This document shows, piece after piece, positions 28,417-37,246 of a stretch of 64,000 nucleotides of DNA (its first letter is position 1; each line of letters starts with the position of its first letter). The translations under genes were made by a program, and so were the position numbers. The DNA is from CAWCTB01 sp963798275 (lineage in GTDB: Bacteria > Acidobacteriota > Terriglobia > Terriglobales > Acidobacteriaceae), in NCBI GenBank assembly GCA_963798275.1, contig CAWCTB010000033.1, forward strand, positions 1-64,000, read 5' to 3'. The notes under the pieces were generated by a model. It was given only the letters and a program-made list of their open reading frames with translations. It had not been told where the DNA came from and did no database searches.

Positions 28417-29010
28417 ATGAGCGAAGCTAGTGGTGGCTGGACGACCGTGGTGCGCCAGCATCCCGAGCGCACGGTCCCACAACGCGCGCAGGAATTCCTG
28501 GAGGCCGGGCGTGTGGCCCATGTGGGCTTCGAGTTCGAGGGACGGCCTTACGTCATTCCCACGCTGTACCAGTTCTCCGCCTCGCGGCCCGACCGCCTGT
28601 TTCTGCACGGAGGCCGCTCCAGCCGCATGGTCAACCATCTCGCCTCGGGCATTCCAGTGTGCGTGACGATAACCGAGCTCGACGGGCTCGTCTACTCGCG
28701 CGACGCCAAGTATCACTCCGCCAACTACCGTAGCGTGATGTGCTTTGGCCGGGCGCGCATGCTGGAAGACGAGGCGGAAAAGCGCGCCATCTTCGAAGAG
28801 ATGACGCTGCGCTACTTTCCCGGCCGCACCGCCGGCCAGGACTACAACCCCGCACCGCCGGCCCACCTCGCCACCACCGCGCTGCTGGAAGTGCTGATCG
28901 AAGAGACCAGCGCCAAGATGCGCGAAGGCGGTCCCAAAGGTCCCAACGATGCCGACGACGAGGCGTTTGGCACACGCGGAGTGGTTGATCTGCGTGGGAA
29001 CGGCGAGTAA
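28417..29010 (+). CDS. Pyridoxamine 5'-phosphate oxidase-related flavin-binding protein
   Basis: 197 residues with a split-barrel FMN-binding fold: FLEAGRVAHVGFEFEGRPYV, IPTLYQFSASRPDRLFLHGG and ANYRSVMCFGRARMLEDEAE. This matches the subgroup annotated as flavin-nucleotide-binding or PNPOx-like (PF12900), often linked to heme or flavin redox roles. The substrate is unknown. ATG 28417 (MSEASGG) with GGGGAAATAG upstream is preferred over the ATG at 28390. Confidence 0.8.
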   Translation: MSEASGGWTTVVRQHPERTVPQRAQEFLEAGRVAHVGFEFEGRPYVIPTLYQFSASRPDRLFLHGGRSSRMVNHLASGIPVCVTITELDGLVYSRDAKYHSANYRSVMCFGRARMLEDEAEKRAIFEEMTLRYFPGRTAGQDYNPAPPAHLATTALLEVLIEETSAKMREGGPKGPNDADDEAFGTRGVVDLRGNGE

Positions 29011-29059
29011 CTAGCATTTCCGATTCTTTCGGACTACAGCATTTTCACAGATGGTGTAG

Positions 29060-29140
29060 ACCGAGTCCCCTCAGGGGCTAAAGCCCCACTCCGTTGATGC
29101 CAGATGCGGCACGGCTGAAGCCGTGCCCTTTCAAGGCGAG
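29060..29140. repeat. Dispersed hairpin repeat pair
   Basis: AGGGGCTAAAGCCCC-type hairpin (about 29072-29087) followed by GGCACGGCTGAAGCCGTGCC (29108-29127) and CTTTCAAGG. It fills the space between the PNPOx-like gene and the converging M15 peptidase gene. Confidence 0.7.
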
Positions 29141-29183
29141 ACGTGGACTACATCAACTGTGAAACCGGACTAAGCACGTGCCA

Positions 29184-29720
29184 TCAGGCTCCGGTGGCGA
29201 ATTGCACATGCATTGGATCGGGCGTGGGGAAATGCCTTCCATCGGACCACCCGCGATTCTTCCAGATGTCGAACCACCAATCCGGCAGTGTTTTGGTGAG
29301 AGGTTTCTTCCGGGGATTGTGTTCCGGGTCCCAATCGATGGCTATTCCGTAGGAATGTAGCGACAGCTTGCTGCCGGCAGTAATTTTGCGGAAATTGAAT
29401 CCGCCGCCGTGCTGATCGAGCCTGCGTTTATGCAGCCAGGCGCGAATGTCGTCGTCGCTTGGCGAGCCCCCAATCTGCTGCTTCGCTGCGTCCCAGATAT
29501 CGTCGAGAACGGCGACAAACGAGTCTTCCAGCAAGCGGTGCATTCGGATGCCGGACACGGGAACCAGGCCGGTGTCGGATTGGTAGAACAGCCGCCAGAC
29601 ATCTGGCGGAGCTACCTTGCGAATATTGGCGGCCTCCCAGGCTTCGTTGAGAGTACCGTCCGAATTGGCGGGATTTCCGAAGAGCGCTTCGATTTCAGCC
29701 CGTCCGTTTGGGGTTTTCAT
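29184..29720 (-). CDS. M15-family peptidase (D,D/L,D-carboxypeptidase or endolysin-like)
   Basis: 178 residues. The zinc site of the M15 family is visible: HSYGIAID (His and Asp separated by six residues) and PDPMHVQF at the C-terminus. The region WWFDIWKNRGWSDGRHF lies between them. It should cut peptide bonds in peptidoglycan stems. ATG 29720 (MKTPNGRAE) has a good GGAGGAACTCAC. No signal peptide is seen, and no phage genes surround it, so it may be a cytoplasmic or domesticated lysin. The frame is open upstream to 29837 without a family match. Confidence 0.78.
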   Translation of the reverse strand: MKTPNGRAEIEALFGNPANSDGTLNEAWEAANIRKVAPPDVWRLFYQSDTGLVPVSGIRMHRLLEDSFVAVLDDIWDAAKQQIGGSPSDDDIRAWLHKRRLDQHGGGFNFRKITAGSKLSLHSYGIAIDWDPEHNPRKKPLTKTLPDWWFDIWKNRGWSDGRHFPTPDPMHVQFATGA

Positions 29721-30048
29721 GTGAGTTCCTCCTGCCGCCTCATCGTAATACAACTGCGACCGGATAGCCCTGGAAACCCGGCATGTCGGACACGCCGGGG
29801 AAATCGTCCAAGGGACTGCCCACGCGAGCTTGGCCACAAGAAAAGCCTAGACAAGAATTCGAGCGTTCCCGGAGTAATTAGCTCGCCGGAACTTCGCTTG
29901 AACGGGGTCAGCCGACGGGGATGAGGTTGTTAAAATCTGCCAGATTTGTTTTTGCGCCCCTCCTGTGTTTTCAGTCACTTGGCTCGAAATTGCTCGCATC
30001 CTATTGATTTTATTGGTGGTTATAGCTATCCATATCAGCCGCTTGGAG

Positions 30049-30960
30049 TTAGGCGGTGGAGTTGGCCTCCCTTGGCGCCTTTTCGGCGGTTTCGGACGAG
30101 AGGTGGTCGGCGGGTGCGGGTGGCTTTTTGGTTGAGGCGTCGGCCGGTTCAGAGGCGAGAGTTCCGACGGCGGGCGTGGATTGCGTCGACCCGGTGGCGG
30201 GGGAGGGGTGCTTGGCTTTGGCCGCGGCGAGCTGTTCGGCGACCAATTGTTGGGCGGCGAGCTGGAGGTTGCGAAGCTGGGCGGCGGCGGAGTAGCGCTG
30301 GTAGTCGGCGCGGGCCTTTTTGCGCTGCTCGCGACGGCGGGCGTTGGCCTCTTGCTGGGCGGCGCGCTTCAGCATGGCGGCTTCACCCTGGGTGGTTTCC
30401 AACTCGATCAGCTCCACGTCCTCGGGGGTGATCTGGTAGGCGGGGAAGGCAACGCTGCTGGTGGGATCGGGACCGGCCAGAACAGGGGCGTCGGGAGGAG
30501 CCTCGGCGGCGACGGGTTCGGGCGGGGGGAAGGCGACCTCGGGCCGCTGGTCGATGTCGAGGTCCTGGGGCAGACCGAATTCAGTTTCGAAATTCTTATA
30601 GTGAGCAAGATAAGTTTCGGAGTGATCGTTCACGTAGACGCTGGCCCGCCATAAGGGGTAGTCCTTGAGGTTTTTGGCGGCCTGGCGGAGGGCACTGAGG
30701 ATGAGCTGAGCGCGGCGGGGATCGATCAGGTCGGCGGCCAGGGCTTCGACGATTTGGGTGAGGGAGGACTGCACGGCGTGCATGTCTTCCAGAGGCGGGA
30801 GATCGAAGAGGTAGCGCTGGTTGCGGGCGCGGGCCTGGGCCATGCGCATGAGGCGTCCGCGATAGCGGAGGTGGTAGCAGCAGTAGTCGCGGCCTTTGAC
30901 GGCGGCGGATTCGCAGAAGTATCCGTTGTCGTGGACGTGGTTGCAGGTTTTGTAGGACAT
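30049..30960 (-). CDS. Acidobacterial Cys/His-knuckle protein of unknown function
   Basis: 303 residues. The N-terminal 35 residues form a compact Cys/His cluster: CNHVHDNGYFCESAAVKGRD then YCCYHLRYRGR. This looks like a small zinc knuckle. A helical region follows (residues 60-115, with LTQIVEALAADLIDPRRAQL), then a Pro-rich linker, a long Ala/Gln/Arg coiled coil (about 200-260) and a low-complexity Pro/Ser/Thr tail. I know similar knuckle proteins as frequent in Acidobacteriota genomes, but no function is assigned. ATG 30960 has GGAGCCCACTC upstream. Confidence 0.75.
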   Translation of the reverse strand: MSYKTCNHVHDNGYFCESAAVKGRDYCCYHLRYRGRLMRMAQARARNQRYLFDLPPLEDMHAVQSSLTQIVEALAADLIDPRRAQLILSALRQAAKNLKDYPLWRASVYVNDHSETYLAHYKNFETEFGLPQDLDIDQRPEVAFPPPEPVAAEAPPDAPVLAGPDPTSSVAFPAYQITPEDVELIELETTQGEAAMLKRAAQQEANARRREQRKKARADYQRYSAAAQLRNLQLAAQQLVAEQLAAAKAKHPSPATGSTQSTPAVGTLASEPADASTKKPPAPADHLSSETAEKAPREANSTA

Positions 30961-30977
30961 GAGTGGGCTCCTTGAGC

Positions 30978-31007
30978 AGTTTCAAGTTTCGAGTTTCGAG
31001 TTTCGAG
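30978..31007. repeat. Heptamer tandem repeat (AGTTTCG)4
   Basis: Four head-to-tail units: AGTTTCA, then AGTTTCG three times, ending AG. They lie right before (minus-strand sense) the start of the Cys/His-knuckle gene. Confidence 0.8.
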
Positions 31008-31101
31008 TGGAGAAGAAGCTGTCAGAAAAGACCGTTGCCGGTGGCCAGTAGCTAGTGACTGGTAACTGGGAACTGGTTTGGATTGTGAGAAACGTCTTCA
31101 C

Positions 31102-31170
31102 CTCAGCGGCTAAAGCCGGACCTCCATCGGCACGATTACGGCACGGCTGAAGGCCTTGCCTTTCAAAACA
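31102..31170. repeat. Degenerate dispersed hairpin pair
   Basis: CGGCTAAAGCCG-type hairpin followed by GGCACGGCTGAAGGCCTTGCC and TTTCAAAACA. This is a decayed version of the pairs at 29.06 kb and 36.2 kb. Confidence 0.6.
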
Positions 31171-31530
31171 ACCCCGAGTTATTCCACGAATTTTCGGGCC
31201 GCACTAGCGAAGCGGGCGACGGGTGGCGAGCGTCCGAGCATGGTTCTCCAGTCTTGAGAGTTAAAGGATGGTCAAGGAGAGAGTCTGTGATTTCGGGGGC
31301 GGAGCTATGACGGAGGTGGGATTACTAAAGTTGTAGTGAGAACAGTTCCCGAAGCAGTTGTGTTTTGTCGCGAGCAAGTAACAGACCCACACGAGCAAAG
31401 GAAGCTTGTATGGAACCCGGCACCCGGCCAATTACGAGTGTCTCGATGGAAGGGTTCAGTCCAGGGACGCTGTGCCGCGCCCTGGGCCCGGTCAAGAAAA
31501 GAATCATGCGCTGGAATTTCCGAAACGGTA

Positions 31531-31536
31531 TATAAT
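31531..31536 (+). promoter_or_regulatory. Possible -10 box of the Cys-rich secreted protein gene
   Basis: TATAAT, preceded by GGTA, 50 bases before the ATG at 31586. No good -35 hexamer is seen at 16-18 bp, so this is only suggestive. Confidence 0.3.
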
Positions 31537-31585
31537 GCGCGGCCGTTGAAAGCTAGAACGGAAATCCTGATTGAAGGAGTGCGCC

Positions 31586-32521
31586 ATGCATACTCAACCG
31601 CTTCGCACCGGCAACAAAGCAAATTCCAGCGACAGAAGAGACTGGCGCTATTATGGCCTCGCGCTTGGCGTTCTCTGCCTGTTGGCTGTACCGGCAGTCA
31701 CTCAAACTTGCTCCTCGAATCCGAGCTGCCAGCCCAAGTTCAAGCTTAACGGTTACGAGAAGGGCGTAAAAACGGTCATCACTGACTGTACGACGAATAA
31801 CTCCTCGAGTCCCTGTGCGTGGGCTGATGCCGTCGGAGTGGCTACTCCCGCAGACGCGAAGACCTACTTCCTTGCTTGCAGCTTGGCGAAAACGGGTCCG
31901 ATTGCGCTTTGCTACGATTCCGGAGTGCCGGGTAAAAAATTCTACACTCCAAGTTGTACCTTCTCGCAAGACAAGAATGCCGCCCAGTGCGATTGTTACG
32001 AAATTAGTGCGAACAGTCGCGGTGCAGAGAATGACCCATACTCTTACGTGCTGATGACCGGCATTCTGAACAAGCAGGTTTACGAAGACACGGTCGAAGC
32101 ATGCGGCCCGGACGGCAGTCTTTGCCTGAATATGTCGGATACCAATTCCGGCCTTAAGGAGGCGCCGGTATGCGATGCGCTCCGGAACAAAACATTATTT
32201 TCTGGTGCAGATCTGATCTCCGACTTCAGTCAAATACCGATACCCAACCTGGTCAAGGCCGGGTACCCGCCCCCGGGTGAAGTAGGGAGCTTCAGTCAAG
32301 CGTGTCCGACATCAGGGAAGGCAAACCTCTACGCTGGGTGCATGACGGCCCCCTGCAAGAGTACCGGCAAAATCGACAGCGCTACCGGCTTCCCTATCGC
32401 CAAGTGCACCTGCCCGACCTACAACGGTCCCAATCAAGTGGGAAATCCCCAAATACAGAGCTACTCATGTAGTCCAACGCCCCATGTCTGGTCTTCCGCC
32501 TACACCGAAATCACAAAGTGA
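31586..32521 (+). CDS. Secreted cysteine-rich protein of unknown function
   Basis: 311 residues with an N-terminal hydrophobic signal (YYGLALGVLCLLAVPAVTQT) and 18 cysteines spread over the mature part, including CDCYE, GCMTAPC and KCTCP. An even cysteine number suggests up to nine disulfides formed outside the cytoplasm. ATG 31586 has AAGGAG six bases upstream. I do not recognise a family. Another Cys-rich secreted protein follows 117 bp downstream in the same direction. Base composition looks less GC-rich than the flanking genes. Confidence 0.7.
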   Translation: MHTQPLRTGNKANSSDRRDWRYYGLALGVLCLLAVPAVTQTCSSNPSCQPKFKLNGYEKGVKTVITDCTTNNSSSPCAWADAVGVATPADAKTYFLACSLAKTGPIALCYDSGVPGKKFYTPSCTFSQDKNAAQCDCYEISANSRGAENDPYSYVLMTGILNKQVYEDTVEACGPDGSLCLNMSDTNSGLKEAPVCDALRNKTLFSGADLISDFSQIPIPNLVKAGYPPPGEVGSFSQACPTSGKANLYAGCMTAPCKSTGKIDSATGFPIAKCTCPTYNGPNQVGNPQIQSYSCSPTPHVWSSAYTEITK

Positions 32522-32638
32522 TAGCTCTTCCCCTGACGCGACCTCGTCGAGGCAGTACGTGCGGTTGCTGGTTACGATGATGACGGATGAAGGCCGGCCC
32601 GGGGTAGGCTATGATGTGTCGCTGGAAGGGGATAATCG

Positions 32639-33412
32639 ATGAATCGTTACCGGGGTATTTTCAAGGGAAAATCCGTTGTCCTTTTGATGCTACTTGGCGT
32701 CTCCTCAATGGCGTTGGCAGACACCGTCACCGTCAGTATTGTGAATAGCCAAGCCGTTCCGATCTATGTCAGCTTTACCACGCTGAACCAAGCTCCAGGG
32801 GTTATCACGTGGAATTCATCCGGGAACGGGTGCGTCAACACCGGCAAGGGTGCAAACGCTGCCTACACTCAAATTAACGCGAACCAGACTTGTACCGCGT
32901 CGGTTGACACGTCCAGCAGTTCCTCACGATTCTGCGCAGCGACGAACGCAGCGCCGGCCAACTGCATGAACGCCCAGACGCAACACCTGACCATGGTCGA
33001 AACCAATTTTGAGGCTGCCAGCAATTCCGGCTGTTTCAATTCCGGCGCTGCCTGTGTCTGGTATGACATTAGCGTCATCCCCTCAACCTGCACCGACACT
33101 CTTTGGAAACAAAATCAGTGTGCCAACACAGGGGGCGCTTCCTACAATCTGCCAGTGACCCTGGCTTGCAGTGGCAATGCGTCAGAGCCGGTTTATACCT
33201 GCCAGGGACCAACGAACAGCACGTACGGTCCGGAAAATTACCCCAGCAAGTGTGGAAACCCGAATGCGACCTGTGCAACCGGCACACCGAATTGCACGAA
33301 TGGAGTCAGCACCTATTTCTATCCCATGTTTGATCCGCCCGAAAACGCGTATCAGCCGAACGCGGTTTGTGTAAAAGGCAGTCTGTCGATCAGCTTTCTT
33401 TCCGGATCTTGA
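32639..33412 (+). CDS. Secreted cysteine-rich protein, possibly thaumatin-like fold
   Basis: 257 residues with a signal peptide (SVVLLMLLGVSSMALA) and 14 cysteines. The mature start VTVSIVNSQAVPIYVSFTT, the middle TMVETNF...CVWYDISVIPSTC and the later SYNLPVTLAC vaguely recall thaumatin-like proteins (TLAEFTLN...YDVSLVDGYNLP). This is a weak pattern match only. It is co-oriented with the preceding Cys-rich gene. ATG 32639 is preceded by GGAAGGGGATAATCG. Confidence 0.65.
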   Translation: MNRYRGIFKGKSVVLLMLLGVSSMALADTVTVSIVNSQAVPIYVSFTTLNQAPGVITWNSSGNGCVNTGKGANAAYTQINANQTCTASVDTSSSSSRFCAATNAAPANCMNAQTQHLTMVETNFEAASNSGCFNSGAACVWYDISVIPSTCTDTLWKQNQCANTGGASYNLPVTLACSGNASEPVYTCQGPTNSTYGPENYPSKCGNPNATCATGTPNCTNGVSTYFYPMFDPPENAYQPNAVCVKGSLSISFLSGS

Positions 33413-33709
33413 TTAGCCGCCGACTACGCACTCAGGGCGCCTTTACCAAGGGCCAAGTACGGGGACTCCCTTCCTGGTGAGTCTGTGTTTGGGAAGTGGC
33501 TGGACACGCCGATGAAGTTGCCTCTGTGAGAAAAAGAACAGGGCGGGCCACCCGCCCGGCGGGCTGGGGAAAAAGCTGTCAGCCGCGAGCCGTCCGCCAT
33601 CAGCTGAATCAGAATTGTTACGTCAAAATCCCCACTCAAGCACACCCGGCTTGAGTCGGCCACCCGCCCCCGAAAGTACCGTGTCAAGGGGAGCTTTCGC
33701 AATCAGTCG
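33413..33709. other. Spacer between convergent genes
   Basis: About 300 bp between two convergent genes. Short inverted GC-rich words occur (CGGGTGGCCCGCCC style near 33540-33560), but there is no clear terminator and no gene. Confidence 0.5.
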
Positions 33710-34213
33710 CTAGGGACCAAGCGACCACTCCATGTTTGCGTTGTTTGCGTTGGCGCAGGTGAACTGCCGGGGGCCGAAGGTTATAGTCGACCCGTCATCG
33801 AAGGAGGCTAGCGCGTAGACTACAGCTCCGCCTCCCTTTAAGACGGGATAATAGCCACCACCATAGGCCTTGATATATCCCGCAAAGGCACCGTTCACAT
33901 AAACACTGACGCTATAAGGGAAATTGTTGTTTACATCCAGCACGCACTGTCGCCCGGATCCAGTGCCGCTACTCTTCTTGTTATTGGCCTCAACACCCAC
34001 GTCACAATTCTGGCCACGTTTGATGCGGTAGTTAGCAGCATTCGCCAAAGTCTGCGACTTGCCATCACAATCGATGTACTCGATCTGGGTACCTTTCACG
34101 GTCGCGTGAGTGCCCTTTGCCACTGCGACGAGAGTCTTCGCGTCGAAGATGACGTCCGGTCGGACAGGCATTCCAAAAAACAATAACGCAAGCGCGATTC
34201 CTCGGCAAACCAT
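33710..34213 (-). CDS. Exported small protein of unknown function
   Basis: 167 residues. A short signal-like N-terminus (MVCRGIALALLFFGMPVRPD) is followed by two modules: VAVAKGTHATVKGTQIEYID...YRIKRGQNC, and a beta-rich part VNNNFPYSVSVYVNGAFAGY. Four Cys residues are left in the mature protein. ATG 34213 is preceded by GAGGAAACTAG and lies 12 bp after the stop of the membrane protein gene, so the two form an operon. No family recognised. Confidence 0.65.
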   Translation of the reverse strand: MVCRGIALALLFFGMPVRPDVIFDAKTLVAVAKGTHATVKGTQIEYIDCDGKSQTLANAANYRIKRGQNCDVGVEANNKKSSGTGSGRQCVLDVNNNFPYSVSVYVNGAFAGYIKAYGGGYYPVLKGGGAVVYALASFDDGSTITFGPRQFTCANANNANMEWSLGP

Positions 34214-34225
34214 CTAGTTTCCTCG

Positions 34226-34855
34226 TCATTCAACAATCGTCAAATCTTCCATCTGATCTGACCGATATATTGTCAACCTCGGGATCTTCGTGTCTGCATT
34301 TACATCGCCGTGACAATTCGTCTCGCTGCCAAGTGCGACGGATGCGAACTTCACGTCGTGGACGAAATAGGTACCGTTGTGAAAGTAGAGAAGATTCCCC
34401 AGGTATCGCTTGCATCCCACCCGAAATGTTATTACGGGCAACTCCGAATCGTTTCCTTTGTTCTTTGTTGCTAACGATTTTCCGGCTGCCTTCGCGATGT
34501 AATACACCGCTGGCACACACGAAAGCATCGTGACAGAAAGGATGAGTTGCACGATCATGTTGTTTCGAAGCTTGGGCAGCATCTCGACAAGCACCGGTAC
34601 GATTACGATGAAAAGATAGATAAACCACAATGCCCAAGCCCCTTCGAACAACACTGTAAAGCCCTTCATCAGTATTTCCGAGAGAGGAAGATCTAGGGAT
34701 CTGGTCGAGAGTCCAAACGACCGGTAGTAGTAGTCAAGGAATGTCCACCCGGACAGGAACACAAAAACGGTGTAAAGACCGAAAAGCCCCGAGATCTTGG
34801 AGACAATATTGGTCGGCTCGGGTGGGTCTGACTTGTGGTCGCTCCTGTGTAACAT
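34226..34855 (-). CDS. Membrane protein of unknown function
   Basis: 209 residues with three predicted helices: LFGLYTVFVFLSGWTFLDYY, LWFIYLFIVIVPVLVEML and LILSVTMLSCVPAVYYIA. A C-terminal soluble segment (about residues 125-209) of mixed beta character follows. It is the first gene of a two-gene unit with the exported protein at 33710. Composition is clearly AT-richer than the polysaccharide genes that follow. Confidence 0.65.
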   Translation of the reverse strand: MLHRSDHKSDPPEPTNIVSKISGLFGLYTVFVFLSGWTFLDYYYRSFGLSTRSLDLPLSEILMKGFTVLFEGAWALWFIYLFIVIVPVLVEMLPKLRNNMIVQLILSVTMLSCVPAVYYIAKAAGKSLATKNKGNDSELPVITFRVGCKRYLGNLLYFHNGTYFVHDVKFASVALGSETNCHGDVNADTKIPRLTIYRSDQMEDLTIVE

Positions 34856-35098
34856 GAATCACCGGGCAAATCGAGCGCTCAGAACGCGCCTAGGTTAAGA
34901 GGAATGATTTCGTAATATACACCCATCGATGATTTCACTGCACCCGTTTTGTCGAGACAGGCGCGTAGCCCGGGCAAGCACTCTCCCTGAGCCAATGAAC
35001 ACGAGGGTGCCCCATCCAACCTTCTTTCGGTTGGACGGAAAATCGGCTTGGGCGCGCGGGCGAGGAGGGCGCGCCAGTATTTGCTGTGCGATTCTGGT

Positions 35099-36087
35099 CT
35101 ACTTTACGGTCTGGTAGCCGCGGGGGTGCGACTGGTGCCACTCCCAGGCACTGCGGACGATGCTTTCGACGTCGGCGTGCTGGGGCCGCCATCCGAGGAG
35201 TTGGCGGATTTTGTCGGAACTGGCGATTAGAACCGCGGGATCGCCGATGCGGCGGGGGCACTCGGTGGCCGGGATATCGCAGCCCGTGACCTGGCGGGCA
35301 ATGTCGATGATCTGGCGCACGCTGAAGCCCGTGCCGCTGCCCAGGTTGCAGATCAGTTGCGAGTGATCAGACAGTGCATCGAGCGCCAGCAGGTGAGCGG
35401 TGGCGAGATCGTCGATGTGAATGTAGTCGCGAATGCAGGTGCCGTCGTGGGTGGGATAGTCGGTGCCGTAGATGGAAATGGAAGGCCGCTGCCCCAAGCG
35501 GGACCTGCAGGATGAGCGGAATGAGATGGCTCTCCGAGCGATGGGCTTCGCCGCGGCCCGGGGTTGCGCCGGCGGCGTTGAAGTAGCGCAGGCTGGCATA
35601 ACGGAAGCCGTGCGAGGTGTGCAGCCAGCCGAGCATCTGCTCCACGATCAGTTTCGAGGCTCCATAGGGGTTAGTTGGCGAGAGCGGATGATCCTCGGGG
35701 ATCGGAATGCTCTGCGGTTCGCCGTAGACCGCGGCGGTGGAGGAAAACACGAAGCGGTTGACGCCGAACTGCAACATGGTGCGCAGCAGGGTCAGGGTGC
35801 GGGCGGAGTTGTTGTCGAAATATTTTTCCGGGAACTTTGACCGACTCGCCGGCCTCGATGAAGGCGGCGAAGTGCATGACTCCATCGAAGCGGCCCTGCG
35901 CGAAGAGGGCTTCCATGGCTGGCTGATCGCCAACGTCGGCCTGTTGGAACTCGGCCTGGCGGGGGACGGCCTCGCGCCATCCCATGCTGAGGTTGTCGAC
36001 CACGGTGACGTTGTGCCCGCTATCGACCAGTCGCTGCGCTACCACACTGCCGATGTAGCCGGCCCCGCCGGTCACCAGAATCCGCAT
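35099..36087 (-). CDS. galE: UDP-glucose 4-epimerase, two frameshifts
   Basis: Interconverts UDP-glucose and UDP-galactose, supplying the polysaccharide locus nearby. The Rossmann motif is MRILVTGGAGYIGSVVAQRL, followed by FDGVMHFAAFIEAGESVKVP, the catalytic FSSTAAVYGEPQSIPIPEDH and NPYGASKLIVEQ, SLRYFNAAGA, and the C-terminal YGTDYPTHDGTCIRDYIHID. Frame breaks are at a CCC/GGG run (35830-35832) and a CCCC run (35492-35495). Removing one base at each gives a continuous enzyme of about 329 residues, the usual GalE length. Confidence 0.9.
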
Positions 36088-36170
36088 GCTTCCCATTCTC
36101 CCGCACAACAGTATGCCGGATAACCCCGGCGTGGGCTGATACCGCACTCGTCGCGTGAGTGAGGGAGCGA

Positions 36171-36300
36171 GGACCCCAGGGGCTAACGCCCAGTTTCAAG
36201 GGGTACGTTACGGCACAGCTGAAGCTGTGCCCTTTCAAAGCATGGCAAAACCGGACTCTTCAGCAGCCGGTGAAGCTGTGCCCTTGCAAAGCGATTCATG
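36171..36300. repeat. Dispersed hairpin repeats downstream of sodC and upstream of galE
   Basis: AGGGGCTAACGCCC (about 36178-36191), GGCACAGCTGAAGCTGTGCC (36212-36231) with CTTTCAAAGC, and a second partial copy GTGAAGCTGTGCCCTTGCAA (36269-36288). They are related to the pairs at 29.06 and 31.1 kb. Confidence 0.7.
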
Positions 36301-36329
36301 AACTGGCCTGACTTTACGGTTCCGCCTAG

Positions 36330-36890
36330 CTACTTCGTGATCACGCCGCAGGCGATGCGGTCGCCCGCGTTGCCAGCAGGATTGGTCTTCATGTCATCGG
36401 CCTTGGCATGGATGACGAGGGCCGTCCCACCGTTGGCGAAGAGCGAGTTCGCTTCGGATCCGTTGCCCAGCACGACCGCTTCATTCTTGATCGTAACCTT
36501 GGCGGTACCGTTGGCCTTCACGGTGAAGTTTGGCATGTCGCCGGCATGATGACCTTTGGGATTCTGCAGCCCGTGTTCCTTATTTTCTGGGTTGAAGTGC
36601 GGTCCCGCGGACTTGAAATCGGGCCCATCACACTTAGCGTTCTGGTGAAAGTGCACGGCATGTTCACCGGGCGGCAAGTTTTTGACGTTGAGCTTGAGTT
36701 CCACTCCCTGGCGCTCGGCGCGGATGGTGGCGGTGCCGACACCAGCGCCGGTGGCGTTCTTCAACTCCACGGTGATTTTCTTGGGCGCGGCGCTGCCGGG
36801 GTTGGACTTGTCCTGGGCTGGGAGCATGGCAGCCACGCCCAGAAGCAGACAGAGCAAGAGAAGCGGGTTCAAGAGCTTTGTGCTGTTCAT
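36330..36890 (-). CDS. sodC: Cu/Zn superoxide dismutase, exported
   Basis: Periplasmic dismutase of 186 residues with a signal peptide (LLNPLLLLCLLLGVAAMLPA). All metal ligands are visible: HAVHFH (Cu), the bridging and Zn histidines in AGPHFNPENKEHG and HHAGDMPN (with the Zn aspartate), and the last Cu histidine in ALVIHAKADD. The disulfide cysteines are in KCDGP and ACGVI. ATG 36890 is the natural start before the signal; upstream codons of the open frame lack family similarity. Confidence 0.92.
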   Translation of the reverse strand: MNSTKLLNPLLLLCLLLGVAAMLPAQDKSNPGSAAPKKITVELKNATGAGVGTATIRAERQGVELKLNVKNLPPGEHAVHFHQNAKCDGPDFKSAGPHFNPENKEHGLQNPKGHHAGDMPNFTVKANGTAKVTIKNEAVVLGNGSEANSLFANGGTALVIHAKADDMKTNPAGNAGDRIACGVITK

Positions 36891-37246
36891 ACCCCGGAGT
36901 TGTACCACAAAGCGAAGCTGGGCGGGTGGGCCGGCGAGGACATCCGGGAACAGTGCCGTTTCGGTCAGCGGGGGTTGTGCAACTTCCGGACTGTCCAATT
37001 CCAAGATGTGGACACGCTCGTCTCGCTCGCTCCGACGGTGCGAACGGCACAGACGATTTACCAGCAATGACTTACCGGGAGCGGTTGGGGGATGAAGGAT
37101 TGGTGAGCAAAATGCTGGGACTCAGGCTTGCAGTTCCGCGGTGACGCCCGATTGCCACTGCTCGTAAGCCAGCCAATCCATCAGCCAGACAGTTCTCCGC
37201 AGGCGCGCGGGAGGAGAAATGGGACTGGGAATGGCGGAGCCATACG
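36891..37246. other. Intergenic region between sodC and the polysaccharide locus
   Basis: About 355 bp separating divergent sodC and the NusG-like gene. No gene is supported. It probably holds both promoters and the transcribed leader of the polysaccharide operon, but I could not identify a convincing promoter or an ops-like element. Confidence 0.5.

Larger units (their letters stand above)
30961..31585. other. Gene-free spacer with repeats
   Basis: About 620 bp without a supported gene. It contains a heptamer tandem array (30978-31007), a degraded hairpin pair (31102-31170), and a possible -10 box TATAAT at 31531-31536 ahead of the next gene. Open frames on both strands show no family similarity. 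Confidence 0.6.

Noticed and set aside
29184..29720. Prophage signal because of the M15 peptidase
   Set aside because: No holin, terminase, capsid or integrase nearby; M15 enzymes are common in bacterial chromosomes.
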